DNA of 64,000 nucleotides from Betaproteobacteria bacterium (lineage in GTDB: Bacteria; Pseudomonadota; Gammaproteobacteria; Burkholderiales; Casimicrobiaceae). The translations under genes and the position numbers were made by a program. Positions 29,312 through 37,367 of the stretch are shown piece after piece. The DNA lies in the NCBI GenBank assembly GCA_016717855.1, contig JADKEV010000018.1, forward strand, positions 62,001 to 126,000, read 5' to 3'. Under the pieces are notes generated by a model that had not been told where the DNA came from, made no database searches, and saw nothing but the letters and a program-made list of their open reading frames with translations. The stretch's first letter is position 1. Every line of letters begins with the position of its first letter.

Positions 29312-30097
29312 TCAGTAGTGCCGCGGCTGTTCGCGTGCGCTGCCGAGGTTCGCGGGCTTTTCGGCGGGACCGGGCAGGTTGCTCCGGGACTCGTTCGCAT
29401 AGGAGACCCGTTTCTCGAACGCCGCCGCGGGCTTGGAGAACATGTGCGCGAACTTCGACCACGGTATCGATCCGAACAGCACCGTCGTCGCGATGATGTA
29501 CAAGCCAAACAACACTCTGGCGCCCGGACTGCCTGCCGCCTGCATCCACGCCCAGATCAGGCCCAGCGTGACGCTGCACAAGAGGGATAGCACGAACAGG
29601 TCCGCGCGCATGAGGCGGAACGGCGAGCCACCCTCGGCGGCGACATCGACCCGGATGAAGAACCAGAACCAGTAGCCGCCCACGCAGACCATCAAGCCGC
29701 CGAGCCACCAGAGCTGCGGCACGATGGGTGGCGTCGGTGTCGCGGAGGTCGGGTAGCCGAACACCATGATGGCCGTGGTGACGATATGGATCAGGAACCC
29801 GTACATCGTCAGCAGATGGGCGACCCGGCGGCGCGCGTTGCAGAATTCGCCCGACGTGAGCACGTCCACCAGACCGGTCGTGATGGCGAGCGACACCAGT
29901 TCACCGCCACCAACCTGCCGCGTTCCTCTGCTTTTCGACTTCCGCCAATTGCTGAAAAAGTACCTGGCGCTTCCCTTGTGCACGATGTCGAACAGCGTTC
30001 CCGCCGCGACCAGGACGACCATGGCCACGACATAGGACTGCATGACGGCGGGCGGCAGGAACTCGGCCAACGCGGCAAATGGACTGTTCGTGAACAT
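29312..30097 (-). CDS. aprM: AprM-like membrane anchor protein
   Basis: The start MFTNSPFAALAEFL (30097) has a strong Shine-Dalgarno, AGGGGGAG, directly upstream. The 261-residue protein has about five membrane helices (near residues 20-38, 95-117, 130-150, 170-195 and 200-218). Histidines near HLLTMYGFLIHIVTTA could ligate haem, a fold recalling NarI/HdrE-type cytochrome b. Its position directly before aprBA matches AprM, the putative membrane anchor and electron acceptor of APS reductase in many sulfur oxidisers. That function is proposed from gene order in the literature, not proven biochemically. Confidence 0.82.
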   Translation of the reverse strand: MFTNSPFAALAEFLPPAVMQSYVVAMVVLVAAGTLFDIVHKGSARYFFSNWRKSKSRGTRQVGGGELVSLAITTGLVDVLTSGEFCNARRRVAHLLTMYGFLIHIVTTAIMVFGYPTSATPTPPIVPQLWWLGGLMVCVGGYWFWFFIRVDVAAEGGSPFRLMRADLFVLSLLCSVTLGLIWAWMQAAGSPGARVLFGLYIIATTVLFGSIPWSKFAHMFSKPAAAFEKRVSYANESRSNLPGPAEKPANLGSAREQPRHY

Positions 30098-30190
30098 CAC
30101 TCCCCCTATGTGACTCGGCGTTGCCTGGCGGTCTTGCGTTTCGCGGCTGTCAACGCCGCTGTCATGCCGCAATGGTGCCCGCCTGCGACG

Positions 30191-30228
30191 AAAAGGGGAG
30201 CAAACCTATGCGCGGGATGAAGCTCCCC
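30191..30228 (-). terminator. Possible intrinsic terminator upstream of aprM
   Basis: Read on the minus strand, GGGGAGC (30228-30222) pairs with GCTCCCC (30201-30195) across a 20-nt loop and is followed directly by TTTT (30194-30191). It lies between the upstream membrane-protein gene and aprM and could end that transcript. The long loop and short T-run weaken the case, and it could instead be a leader structure. Confidence 0.4.
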
Positions 30229-30345
30229 CATGAGCGAGGTGATTCTACCTGTTCCTGCGCGGACCGACCTAGAAAACCTCGCTCTACGCGGAGTCGACCG
30301 CAGGACCGCGAACCCGGCCGAAGCGGTGCGGGCCAGGCCCGTGGT

Positions 30346-30876
30346 TCAGGGCCCCCGCCGCGGATCCTCGCGCAACTTGCGCCGCGCCAGGAACCAGATG
30401 GCCACCAGCACGGCGCATCCGAGGACGGAGAACAGCGCGGCCAGCCAGAGGTTGTTCGCCGCGGCCGCGCCCTCGGGAAAGAGCACGTTGGGGCGCCGCC
30501 AGTAAGCCACCAGGAAGACCGGGAACATCAGCGCCGCGGGAATCGCGAACGCCAGAGCGCCCGCCAGCCCGCCGATGAAGTTGATCCACCATTGCCAGAC
30601 CGCTTCCCGAGCCGGCTGCCGCGCGCGCACCCAGAGCGTCGCGAGCATCGGCGCGAGAACGAGCAGGCCGAGGCCGAACAATGTCCAGCCCAGCGCCCGG
30701 AGCGCGAACCCGCCCACCGGATCCTCTGCCACGCCGGGAATGGCGGCGGGCACGACGCAGGCGATGAGCGGGCCGAGCAGCGTGAAGACGATGGAAGCCG
30801 TCCAAAGTTGCGCGGGACGGCTCAGCACGATATGGAAACGGAAGAACGGCACGGTCCCGATCCCTGTGGAAGTCAC
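30346..30876 (-). CDS. Small membrane protein of unknown function
   Basis: The 176-residue protein has four predicted membrane helices (about residues 24-50, 65-85, 105-130 and 145-165) separated by short Arg-rich loops, and a basic C-terminus RRKLREDPRRGP. I recognise no family. It is on the same strand as aprM, 248 bp away with a possible terminator between, so it is probably not part of the apr operon. mltB lies 48 bp upstream on the same strand and may share its transcript. Confidence 0.65.
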   Translation of the reverse strand: MTSTGIGTVPFFRFHIVLSRPAQLWTASIVFTLLGPLIACVVPAAIPGVAEDPVGGFALRALGWTLFGLGLLVLAPMLATLWVRARQPAREAVWQWWINFIGGLAGALAFAIPAALMFPVFLVAYWRRPNVLFPEGAAAANNLWLAALFSVLGCAVLVAIWFLARRKLREDPRRGP

Positions 30877-30924
30877 GCAAGGACGCGACCGCGGCTGCGC
30901 CGCGCCGCGCGCCGGCCGGCGGCG

Positions 30925-31953
30925 CTACTGCGGCAGATCGGCACGGCGTATGCCCAGTGCCAGATCCCAGACCGCCGCCGCGTACATGCGGCTGCGGTTG
31001 TAGCGCGTGAGCACGTAGAAGTTGTTGAACCCGAGCCGGTACCCCGGCCCGTCGATCTCGTCGAGTTGCACCAGCATCGCCTCCCACTGCGGGTCGATCG
31101 CGGCCGATTCCCGCAGGCTCACGTTGAGAGCGGTCCAGCCGGCATAGTCGCGCCGTTCGCTGAGTCCGTTGCCGCCGACCGCCGCGCGCGCTTCAGCGGA
31201 GTCGACGCTGACCGGGAGCAGCACCGGCCGGTCCCTTTCCCAGCCGTGGAGCGACAGGTAGTTGGCGACGCTGCCGATCACGTCGTCCATCCCGGTCCAC
31301 AGGTCGATCTTCCCGTCCGCGTCGTAATCCACCGCGAAGCGCCGGAAGCTCGTCGGCATGAATTGCGGCACCCCCATCGCCCCGGCGAAGGAGCCCTTGG
31401 GCTCCAGCGGTGAAATTTTCCATTCGCGGGCGAGCAGCAGGAACTGCCTCAGTTCCTCGCGGAAATAGTCGGCGCGGCGCGGGTAGTCGAAGGCCAGCGT
31501 GGCCAGCGCGTCGAGGACCCGATAGCGGCCGATGTTGCGCCCGTAGGAGGTCTCGACGCCGATGATCGCGACGATAACCTCCGAAGGCACGCCGTACTCG
31601 CGCTCGGCGCGCTCGAGCGCGGCCCGGTGCGCGTTCTTGAAGGCGACGCCCCCCGCGATGCGCTCCGTGTTGAGGAAGCGCGGCGCGTACTCGAACCACT
31701 TCGGCGGCGTGACCACCGGCGCCGACATCGCCTGGATCGCCGAATTCTGCGTCTTGACATGGCTGAACAGGCGCAGCAGCGAGCGCGTGCTGAAGCCCTG
31801 TTCCTCCGCGAAGGCGGCGAGGAACTCGCGGACTTCGGGACGCTCGTCGTAGCCGGAGCCGCGCTCCGCCGGCGCAGCATGGGCGGCGAGCGCGAGCGCG
31901 CCGAACACGGGCAGCGCGGCGCGGCGGATCATCGTGCGGAACGAGTTGGACAT
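30925..31953 (-). CDS. mltB: Lytic murein transglycosylase B
   Basis: The start MSNSFRTMIRRAALPVFG (31953) gives a signal peptide ending near AAHA; an ATG 18 bp upstream is possible. There is no lipobox cysteine, so this is a soluble periplasmic form of MltB. The GH103 active site appears as IIGVETSYGRNIGRYRVLDAL (catalytic Glu) followed by PKGSFAGAMGVPQFMPTSFRRFAVDYD and the HGWERDRPV tail. It cleaves peptidoglycan glycan strands, forming 1,6-anhydroMurNAc ends. Length is 342 residues. It diverges from pyrD with 46 bp between start codons. Confidence 0.93.
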   Translation of the reverse strand: MSNSFRTMIRRAALPVFGALALAAHAAPAERGSGYDERPEVREFLAAFAEEQGFSTRSLLRLFSHVKTQNSAIQAMSAPVVTPPKWFEYAPRFLNTERIAGGVAFKNAHRAALERAEREYGVPSEVIVAIIGVETSYGRNIGRYRVLDALATLAFDYPRRADYFREELRQFLLLAREWKISPLEPKGSFAGAMGVPQFMPTSFRRFAVDYDADGKIDLWTGMDDVIGSVANYLSLHGWERDRPVLLPVSVDSAEARAAVGGNGLSERRDYAGWTALNVSLRESAAIDPQWEAMLVQLDEIDGPGYRLGFNNFYVLTRYNRSRMYAAAVWDLALGIRRADLPQ

Positions 31954-31999
31954 AGGCCGCAATGCTATCATCGCACGCTCGCTCTTCCCCGTTCCCCTC

Positions 32000-33064
32000 G
32001 TGCACTATTCCCTGCTTCGCCCGCTGCTGTTCGCGCTCGACCCCGAGCGCGCCCACGCACTTACGCTTGACGTGCTGGACCGGACGCACGCGCTGGGACT
32101 CGGCGGGCTGGTCGCGCGGCCCGCGCGCGGCCAGCCGGCGCGCGCGATGGGCATCGATTTTCCCAACGCCGTCGGGCTCGCCGCCGGCATGGACAAGGAT
32201 GGCGCCCATATCGACGCGCTCGCGGCACTGGGCTTCGGCTTCATCGAGATCGGCACCGTCACGCCCCGGCCACAGCCGGGCAATCCGCAGCCGCGGATGT
32301 TCCGGCTGCCGGAAGCGCATGCGCTGATCAACCGCCTCGGCTTCAACAACGGCGGCGTCGACGCGCTGCTCGCCAACGTGGAGCGCTCGCGCTTCGCGCG
32401 CGAAGGCGGCGTGCTGGGCATCAACATCGGCAAGAATTTCGACACGCCGATCGAGCGCGCGGCCGACGACTATCTCGCCTGCCTGCGCAAGGTGTACAGC
32501 CGCGCCAGCTACGTCACCGTGAACATCTCCTCGCCGAACACCGCGAACCTGCGCGAGCTGCAGGACTCTGCCGCGCTGGGCGGCCTGCTCGGGGCATTGA
32601 AACAGGAACAGGCAAAGCTGACCGATGCGCACCGGCGGCACGTCCCGCTGGCAGTGAAGATCGCCCCGGACCTGACCCGTCAGCAGGTGCGGGCAATGGC
32701 GGCGATACTGTTCGAGCACAATATCGAGGCCGTGATCGCGACCAACACGACGATCGCGCGCGATGCGGTCGCCCATCTGCGGCACGGCAACGAAGCCGGC
32801 GGCCTCTCCGGTGCGCCGCTGCGTGCACAGGCTACGCAGGTGATCCGCTGGCTGCACGAAGCGCTGCAGGGCGCGCTGCCCATCATCGGCGTGGGCGGCA
32901 TCCTGAGCGGCGCCGACGCCCTGGAAAAGACCGCGGCCGGCGCGGCGCTGGTCCAGTTCTACACTGGCATGGTCTACCGCGGGCCGGACCTGGTGGCGGA
33001 GTGCGTCAAGGCGCTGGCCAACCAGGCCGGCGCCACGGCGGCCGTCAGGCCAGCAATGCCTTGA
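32000..33064 (+). CDS. pyrD: Dihydroorotate dehydrogenase (quinone), class 2
   Basis: The GTG at 32000 is preferred because family members begin right before the (Y)xLLRPLLFALDPERAH segment; an upstream ATG at 31934 would overlap mltB. The 354-residue protein has the N-terminal membrane-association helices of class 2 enzymes, FMN-contact regions GLAAGMDKDGAHIDAL and GFIEIGTVTPRPQPGNP, the active-site Ser in NISSPNT, and IGVGGI near the end. It oxidises dihydroorotate with quinone in pyrimidine synthesis. Its 3' end overlaps the end of the racemase-like gene by 20 bp on the opposite strand. Confidence 0.95.
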   Translation: MHYSLLRPLLFALDPERAHALTLDVLDRTHALGLGGLVARPARGQPARAMGIDFPNAVGLAAGMDKDGAHIDALAALGFGFIEIGTVTPRPQPGNPQPRMFRLPEAHALINRLGFNNGGVDALLANVERSRFAREGGVLGINIGKNFDTPIERAADDYLACLRKVYSRASYVTVNISSPNTANLRELQDSAALGGLLGALKQEQAKLTDAHRRHVPLAVKIAPDLTRQQVRAMAAILFEHNIEAVIATNTTIARDAVAHLRHGNEAGGLSGAPLRAQATQVIRWLHEALQGALPIIGVGGILSGADALEKTAAGAALVQFYTGMVYRGPDLVAECVKALANQAGATAAVRPAMP

Positions 33065-33704
33065 GTTTCCTGATCGCGCTTTCCGGCGTGGTCAGGATTG
33101 GCGCCCGCACGCGCGCCTGCGCGAGCTCCCGGGCCGGCGCCATCGAAATCTGCCCCAGCGCGATCGCATCATGATCCGCGAACGCGGCGGCCGCTTCGGC
33201 AATCAGCCGGTGGTGCTCCTGCGGATGGTTCTCCAGCAGCGCGTCCAGCGCGCCCTCGACCAGGTGCAGGTCGACCTGCAGCCGCACCCCCGCCGCCTGC
33301 ATGCGTTCATCGATCTCGGCCATCATCGCCGGGAGCGTCGGCGCAAACGTCGCCAGCAGCGCGATCCGCCCGCGCCGGGTCATGAGTTCGTCGTACAGCG
33401 CCTCGTTCGGCTTGAGCACCGGAATCCGCTGGTCCTGCTTGACCGCATCGATCGCGCGCCCGAAGGCCGAGCACGTGAACAGGATCGCGTCCGCGCCGGC
33501 GTTCGCGCAATAGCGCCCGAGCGCACGGAAGCGTTGGATCATGGCGTCCGTCCCGCCCCCGTCGACCATCGAATCCGAATACAGCGAACCTTCGAGGAGA
33601 TGCGCCAGCCGCGCCTGCGGCCAGCAAGCGCGAAAGCTCGCCTCGATGGGATCCATCGACACCCGCTGGGCGTGCACGAGATAAACCTTGGGTTGATCGT
33701 TCAC
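33045..33704 (-). CDS. Asp/Glu/hydantoin racemase-family protein with one candidate catalytic Cys
   Basis: A GTG start at 33704 (VNDQPKVYLVHAQRVSMDPI) is chosen because the sequence before it is not conserved-looking. The 219-residue protein has the family's first cysteine motif, DAILFTCSAFGRAIDAV, but at the second site reads IALGQISMAPA with no cysteine. Single-cysteine members include arylmalonate decarboxylase-type enzymes, while true two-base racemases need both. It sits next to a Bug/CoA-ligase/SDR cluster transcribed divergently, so a role in handling a carboxylic acid is a fair guess. Confidence 0.75.
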   Translation of the reverse strand: MNDQPKVYLVHAQRVSMDPIEASFRACWPQARLAHLLEGSLYSDSMVDGGGTDAMIQRFRALGRYCANAGADAILFTCSAFGRAIDAVKQDQRIPVLKPNEALYDELMTRRGRIALLATFAPTLPAMMAEIDERMQAAGVRLQVDLHLVEGALDALLENHPQEHHRLIAEAAAAFADHDAIALGQISMAPARELAQARVRAPILTTPESAIRKLKALLA

Positions 33705-33966
33705 TGCGGCATCCAGTCTCGAGACGGCGGCCCGGCCCAGCGCCTGACTCGGCCGGTACCGGCCGGCCCACGCCGACCCCGGATTGTAGCCCGTACCGAT
33801 CCGGCCATCGGTGATCCCCGCATTGAGGTGTACCATGCACTGCCGCGCGCAAGTCCGCCCGGCGCGGGCAGGCGGGCAGTCTTGGCGCCGCTCGACCCGG
33901 CTCCGGCCGGGTACAAGACGGCAAACGCCGCGGTCGTGAATGACAACATGTTCCAGGAGAAACTCG

Positions 33967-34944
33967 ATGCCTTTGTTCTTGCGCTTGGCCGGCCTGATCG
34001 GCGCGGTACTGTTGGTTGTGCAGGGCGGACATGCCCTTGCGCAAGCCTACCCGGCGAAGCCGATACGCCTCATCGTGCCGCTGGGCGCCGGCGGGGCCAG
34101 TGACGTCGTGGCCCGCGTCATCGCAGAAAAACTCGGCGCGCAACTCGGACAGGCGGTGATCGTCGAAAACCGGCCCGGCGCCGAAGGCGTCATCGGCATG
34201 GAAGCGGCCGCCCGATCCGCGCCGGACGGCTACACGCTGGTGATCGGCTCGAGCACCACGCTCGCCGCGAACTTCAGCCTGCGCAGCAAGCTCCCGTTTC
34301 ATCCGGTGACGGACTTCGCCCCGGTCGCCATGGCGCTGAAGAACTCGTTCAACATGCTGGTCATCAATCCCGACGTGCCGGCGCAGAACCTCAGGGAATT
34401 CATCGCGCTCGCGAAAGCGAAGCCGGGCGCGATGTTCTATGGCACCGGCACCAGCGGTTCGAAGATCTGCGTCGAGATGTTCAAGACCATGGCAGGCGTC
34501 AACATCACGATGGTCAACTACAAGAGCTCGCCGCAGGCGCTCAACGATCTGATGGGCGGACAGGTGCAACTGGTGTGCGAGCCTGTCGGCACCTCGATCG
34601 CCGCCGTCACCGCGGGCAAGCTGCGGGCGCTGGGCACGACCAGCCCCGCCCGCCTCCCCGGCGCGCCGAACATCCCGACCGTCGCGGGATCCGGCGTGCC
34701 CGGTTTCGAATACTCGGCGTGGGTCGGGGTCTTCGCCCCCGCCGGAACCCCGCGCCCCATCGTCGACAAGCTGAGCGCGGAGATCGCCACCGTGCTCCGC
34801 CAGCCGGAGACCGCGGCCAAGATCGTCAGTGTCGGTTTCGACCCGATGATCGGCGGGCCGGAGGAACTGGCCGCCCTGCTCTCGCGCGAGATCGCGCGCG
34901 CGGCGAAGGTCGTCAAGGACGCCGGAATCCAGCCCGCGGACTGA
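33967..34944 (+). CDS. Bug/TctC-family periplasmic carboxylate-binding protein
   Basis: The start MPLFLRLAGLIGAVLL (33967) has AGGAGA upstream and yields a signal peptide cleaved after ALA. The 325-residue protein has the Bug signature AYPAKPIRLIVPLGAGGASD at the mature N-terminus, then VIVENRPGAEGVIGMEAAA and APDGYTLVIGSS. Bug proteins bind small organic acids and are greatly expanded in Burkholderiales. Only some work with TctAB transporters, and none is found nearby. The gene leads a plus-strand cluster with a CoA ligase and an SDR, suggesting the ligand is activated to a CoA ester and oxidised. Confidence 0.92.
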   Translation: MPLFLRLAGLIGAVLLVVQGGHALAQAYPAKPIRLIVPLGAGGASDVVARVIAEKLGAQLGQAVIVENRPGAEGVIGMEAAARSAPDGYTLVIGSSTTLAANFSLRSKLPFHPVTDFAPVAMALKNSFNMLVINPDVPAQNLREFIALAKAKPGAMFYGTGTSGSKICVEMFKTMAGVNITMVNYKSSPQALNDLMGGQVQLVCEPVGTSIAAVTAGKLRALGTTSPARLPGAPNIPTVAGSGVPGFEYSAWVGVFAPAGTPRPIVDKLSAEIATVLRQPETAAKIVSVGFDPMIGGPEELAALLSREIARAAKVVKDAGIQPAD

Positions 34945-35019
34945 CACCGCGGCAACCGCGGCGGCCGGCGCCATCGGCTTGGCCGCCTGCGCGCCAACTT
35001 CACGATCCGGGTCACGACC

Positions 35020-36408
35020 ATGACGCAGCGCCAGGCAGACGTCCTCTCGAAGCGCGATGCGCGCTTCTTCCATCCCATCGAGGCCGCGGACCCGAAGGAC
35101 GTGGCGATTCTGCAGCAGGATCTGCTCACGCAGCAGCTACGCTATCTCGAGCAGAACTCCGCGTTCTACCAGGACCGCTTCCGCGCCGCCGGCCTGCGCT
35201 TTGCCGACATACGCCGGATCGAGGACCTGGCCGCGGTGCCGTTCACATTGAAACAGGAACTGCGCGTAAGCCTGCAGGCGGACCCGCCCTTCGGCCGGCA
35301 TCGGGCGGCGCCGATGGCGGACATCGTGCAGCTCCAGGCATCGTCGGGGACGACGGGCAGCCCCTCCTACGTCGCGCTCACCGAAAGCGATCTGGCGATG
35401 TGGACGGAGTCGGAAGCGCGCGGCCTCTTTGCCTGCGGCGTGCGCCCCGGCGATTTCGCGTTGCACGCTTTTTCGATGAGCAAGGGCTTTGTGGGCGGCA
35501 TCCCGATATTCCAGGCTGTCCAGTACATGGGCGCGGTCGACATCCCGGTCGGCGCGGACGGTGGGGTCGACCGGCTGTTGACCGCATGCCGCGACATGAA
35601 GCCTGACGTATTGCTCGGGGCGCCGAATTTCCTCGTGTACCTGGCCGGCGCGTGCGCAGAGATGCACGGACATCCGGCCCGGGCGTTCGGCGTCCGGCGC
35701 CTCGTCGTCGGCGGCGAGCCCGGCGGCGGCATCCCGGCAATACGCGACAACCTGTCAGCCCTTTGGGGCGCCAGGGTTTGCGAAGTGATGGGCGGCACCG
35801 ACATCGGCTGCGTCTTCTGGGCGGAATGCGACCATCAACTGGGGATGCATCTGGTGGCGCCGGACTACGTGCTGGCGGAGCTGATCGATCCGGAGGCCGG
35901 AAACGTGCTGCCGATGACCGAGGGCGCGCGCGGCGAACTCGTCTACACCGCCCTGGGCCGGCAGGCCTCGCCGCTGCTCAGGTTCAGGAGCGGCGACCAT
36001 GTCGTGGTGACCGGCACATCGTGCCCATGCGGGCGGACCGGACCGATGATCCGCTGCTTCGGGCGCACCGACGACATGCTGATCGTGCGCGGCGTCAACG
36101 TCTTTCCTTCGGCGATCCAGGACATCGTCGGGGCCATGCAACCGGACACGACCGGCGCGCTCAGGATCCTGGCGGACTTCGACGGGCACACGACCCAGCA
36201 GAACCTGAAGATCGCCGTCGAGCGCGGCCGCGACTTTCCGGCGGGCGCGGCGGCCGGGCTCAAGGAGCGGATCCAATCGCGCATCAAGAGCGCGCTCGCG
36301 GTCAAGGTCGACGCCCGGATCGTCGCCCCCGACACTTTCGAAAAGCCGGGTGCGAAGAAGCTCGCGCTCGTCGTGCGCGAATGGCCTCCCCTGCCGCCGG
36401 AGTCCTGA
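35020..36408 (+). CDS. Phenylacetate-CoA ligase-like AMP-forming ligase
   Basis: The 462-residue protein has the PaaK-type layout: an N-terminal helical segment (LTQQLRYLEQNSAFYQDRF), phosphate-loop motif QASSGTTGSPSYVAL, GGTDIGCVFWAE in place of the usual tyrosine-containing adenylation motif, RFRSGDHV, and a GRTDDMLIVRGVNVFPSAI hinge. It should activate a carboxylic acid to its CoA thioester with ATP. The substrate is not shown by the sequence. It follows the Bug receptor gene (75 bp) and precedes an SDR gene on the same strand. Confidence 0.85.
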   Translation: MTQRQADVLSKRDARFFHPIEAADPKDVAILQQDLLTQQLRYLEQNSAFYQDRFRAAGLRFADIRRIEDLAAVPFTLKQELRVSLQADPPFGRHRAAPMADIVQLQASSGTTGSPSYVALTESDLAMWTESEARGLFACGVRPGDFALHAFSMSKGFVGGIPIFQAVQYMGAVDIPVGADGGVDRLLTACRDMKPDVLLGAPNFLVYLAGACAEMHGHPARAFGVRRLVVGGEPGGGIPAIRDNLSALWGARVCEVMGGTDIGCVFWAECDHQLGMHLVAPDYVLAELIDPEAGNVLPMTEGARGELVYTALGRQASPLLRFRSGDHVVVTGTSCPCGRTGPMIRCFGRTDDMLIVRGVNVFPSAIQDIVGAMQPDTTGALRILADFDGHTTQQNLKIAVERGRDFPAGAAAGLKERIQSRIKSALAVKVDARIVAPDTFEKPGAKKLALVVREWPPLPPES

Positions 36409-36486
36409 CACCGTCGCACGGTTGCTGCTGCGCGCGCCCGCGCGCGGCCGCGATCGACGTCGCAACCACAACCCGCAGGAGTACGC

Positions 36487-37242
36487 ATGGATCTCGGCCT
36501 TGACGGCAAGACAGTATTGATCACCGGCGGCTCGAAAGGCATCGGGCTCGCGTGCGCGCTGTCCTTCGCCGCCGAAGGCTGCAACCTGCACCTCGCCGCG
36601 CGCAATCCGCAATTGCTCGAGGCCGCGCGCACCAGCGTGCTCGAGCGGCACGCGGTGAAGGTGACCCTCCATACCGTGGATTTGCGCGATGGCGGCGCGC
36701 TGCAGCGGCTCGCCGCCGACTGCAGCGATGTGGACATCCTCGTCAACAACGCCGGCGACGTGCCCGGCGGCTCCATCGAATCGCTCGACGAAGCCACGTG
36801 GCGCCACGCGTGGGAGCTCAAGGTGTTCGGCTACATCAACCTGACACGGGCGCTGTTCGGCGCGATGAAAGCGCGCCAGTCCGGCGTCATCATCATCGTG
36901 ATGGGAATGTCGGCCGAAAGCCCGTCGTTCGAATACGTCTGCGGGGCGACCGCCAATGCCGGCCTGGCGGCGTTCACCAAGGGCCTGGGCCGCGGATCGA
37001 CCCGGTTCGGCGTGCGGGTGATGGGCGTGCACCCGCCGGCGACGCGCACCGACCGCATCCTGACGGTGATGAAACAAGTTGCCAAGCTGCGCTACGGCGA
37101 CGAGACCCGCACCGCCGACCTGATCCGTGACGGCTACTATCCGGAACCGATCGAGCCCGAGCAGGTTGCCGACGCGGTGGTCTACCTCGCCTCGGCGCGG
37201 GCGAGCCAGCTCTCGGGGATCGTGCTGAATCTGGGCGCGTGA
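36487..37242 (+). CDS. Short-chain dehydrogenase/reductase with an altered active site
   Basis: The 251-residue SDR has the cofactor motif TGGSKGIGLACA and NNAG at the usual position. Around the active site it reads GMSAESPSFEYVCGATANAGL: the catalytic Ser and Tyr can be placed, but the Lys four residues after Tyr is replaced by Ala. An active-site Lys is normally needed to lower the Tyr pKa, so the enzyme may work differently or bind a substrate whose group replaces it. My recollection is that related SDRs with YxxxA occur beside CoA-ligase genes, so this is likely a subfamily and not damage. Confidence 0.85.
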   Translation: MDLGLDGKTVLITGGSKGIGLACALSFAAEGCNLHLAARNPQLLEAARTSVLERHAVKVTLHTVDLRDGGALQRLAADCSDVDILVNNAGDVPGGSIESLDEATWRHAWELKVFGYINLTRALFGAMKARQSGVIIIVMGMSAESPSFEYVCGATANAGLAAFTKGLGRGSTRFGVRVMGVHPPATRTDRILTVMKQVAKLRYGDETRTADLIRDGYYPEPIEPEQVADAVVYLASARASQLSGIVLNLGA

Positions 37243-37328
37243 TGCAAGAACGCGTACGCTTGGTGATCGAGGAACGCAAGCGCAGGATACCCGTGGCCAA
37301 AGCCCCGGACGTCAACGCGGACAAGTAG
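37242..37328 (+). CDS. Tiny coupled reading frame after the SDR gene, 28 residues
   Basis: The ATG shares its A with the SDR stop codon (TGATG), and the frame reads MQERVRLVIEERKRRIPVAK and eight more residues before TAG at 37326-37328. It is strongly charged and not hydrophobic. A GC-rich hairpin follows five bases later. The overlap suggests translational coupling, but at this length it could be chance. No family is recognised. Confidence 0.35.
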   Translation: MQERVRLVIEERKRRIPVAKAPDVNADK

Positions 37329-37332
37329 CGCG

Positions 37333-37354
37333 GGCCGGGCGCTGGCGCCCGGCC
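37333..37354. terminator. Perfect 10-bp GC hairpin between convergent operons
   Basis: GGCCGGGCGC and GCGCCCGGCC form a 10-bp stem with a 2-nt loop between the plus-strand SDR cluster and the minus-strand CaiB gene (stop at 37368). It has no T-run, so it may be a bidirectional Rho-independent-like or processing hairpin. Confidence 0.45.
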
Positions 37355-37367
37355 GGTCACCGCCGGC

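Noticed and set aside
30148..30153. A perfect TTGACA on the minus strand upstream of aprM
   Set aside because: No -10-like hexamer at 16-18 bp, so it is not reported as a promoter.
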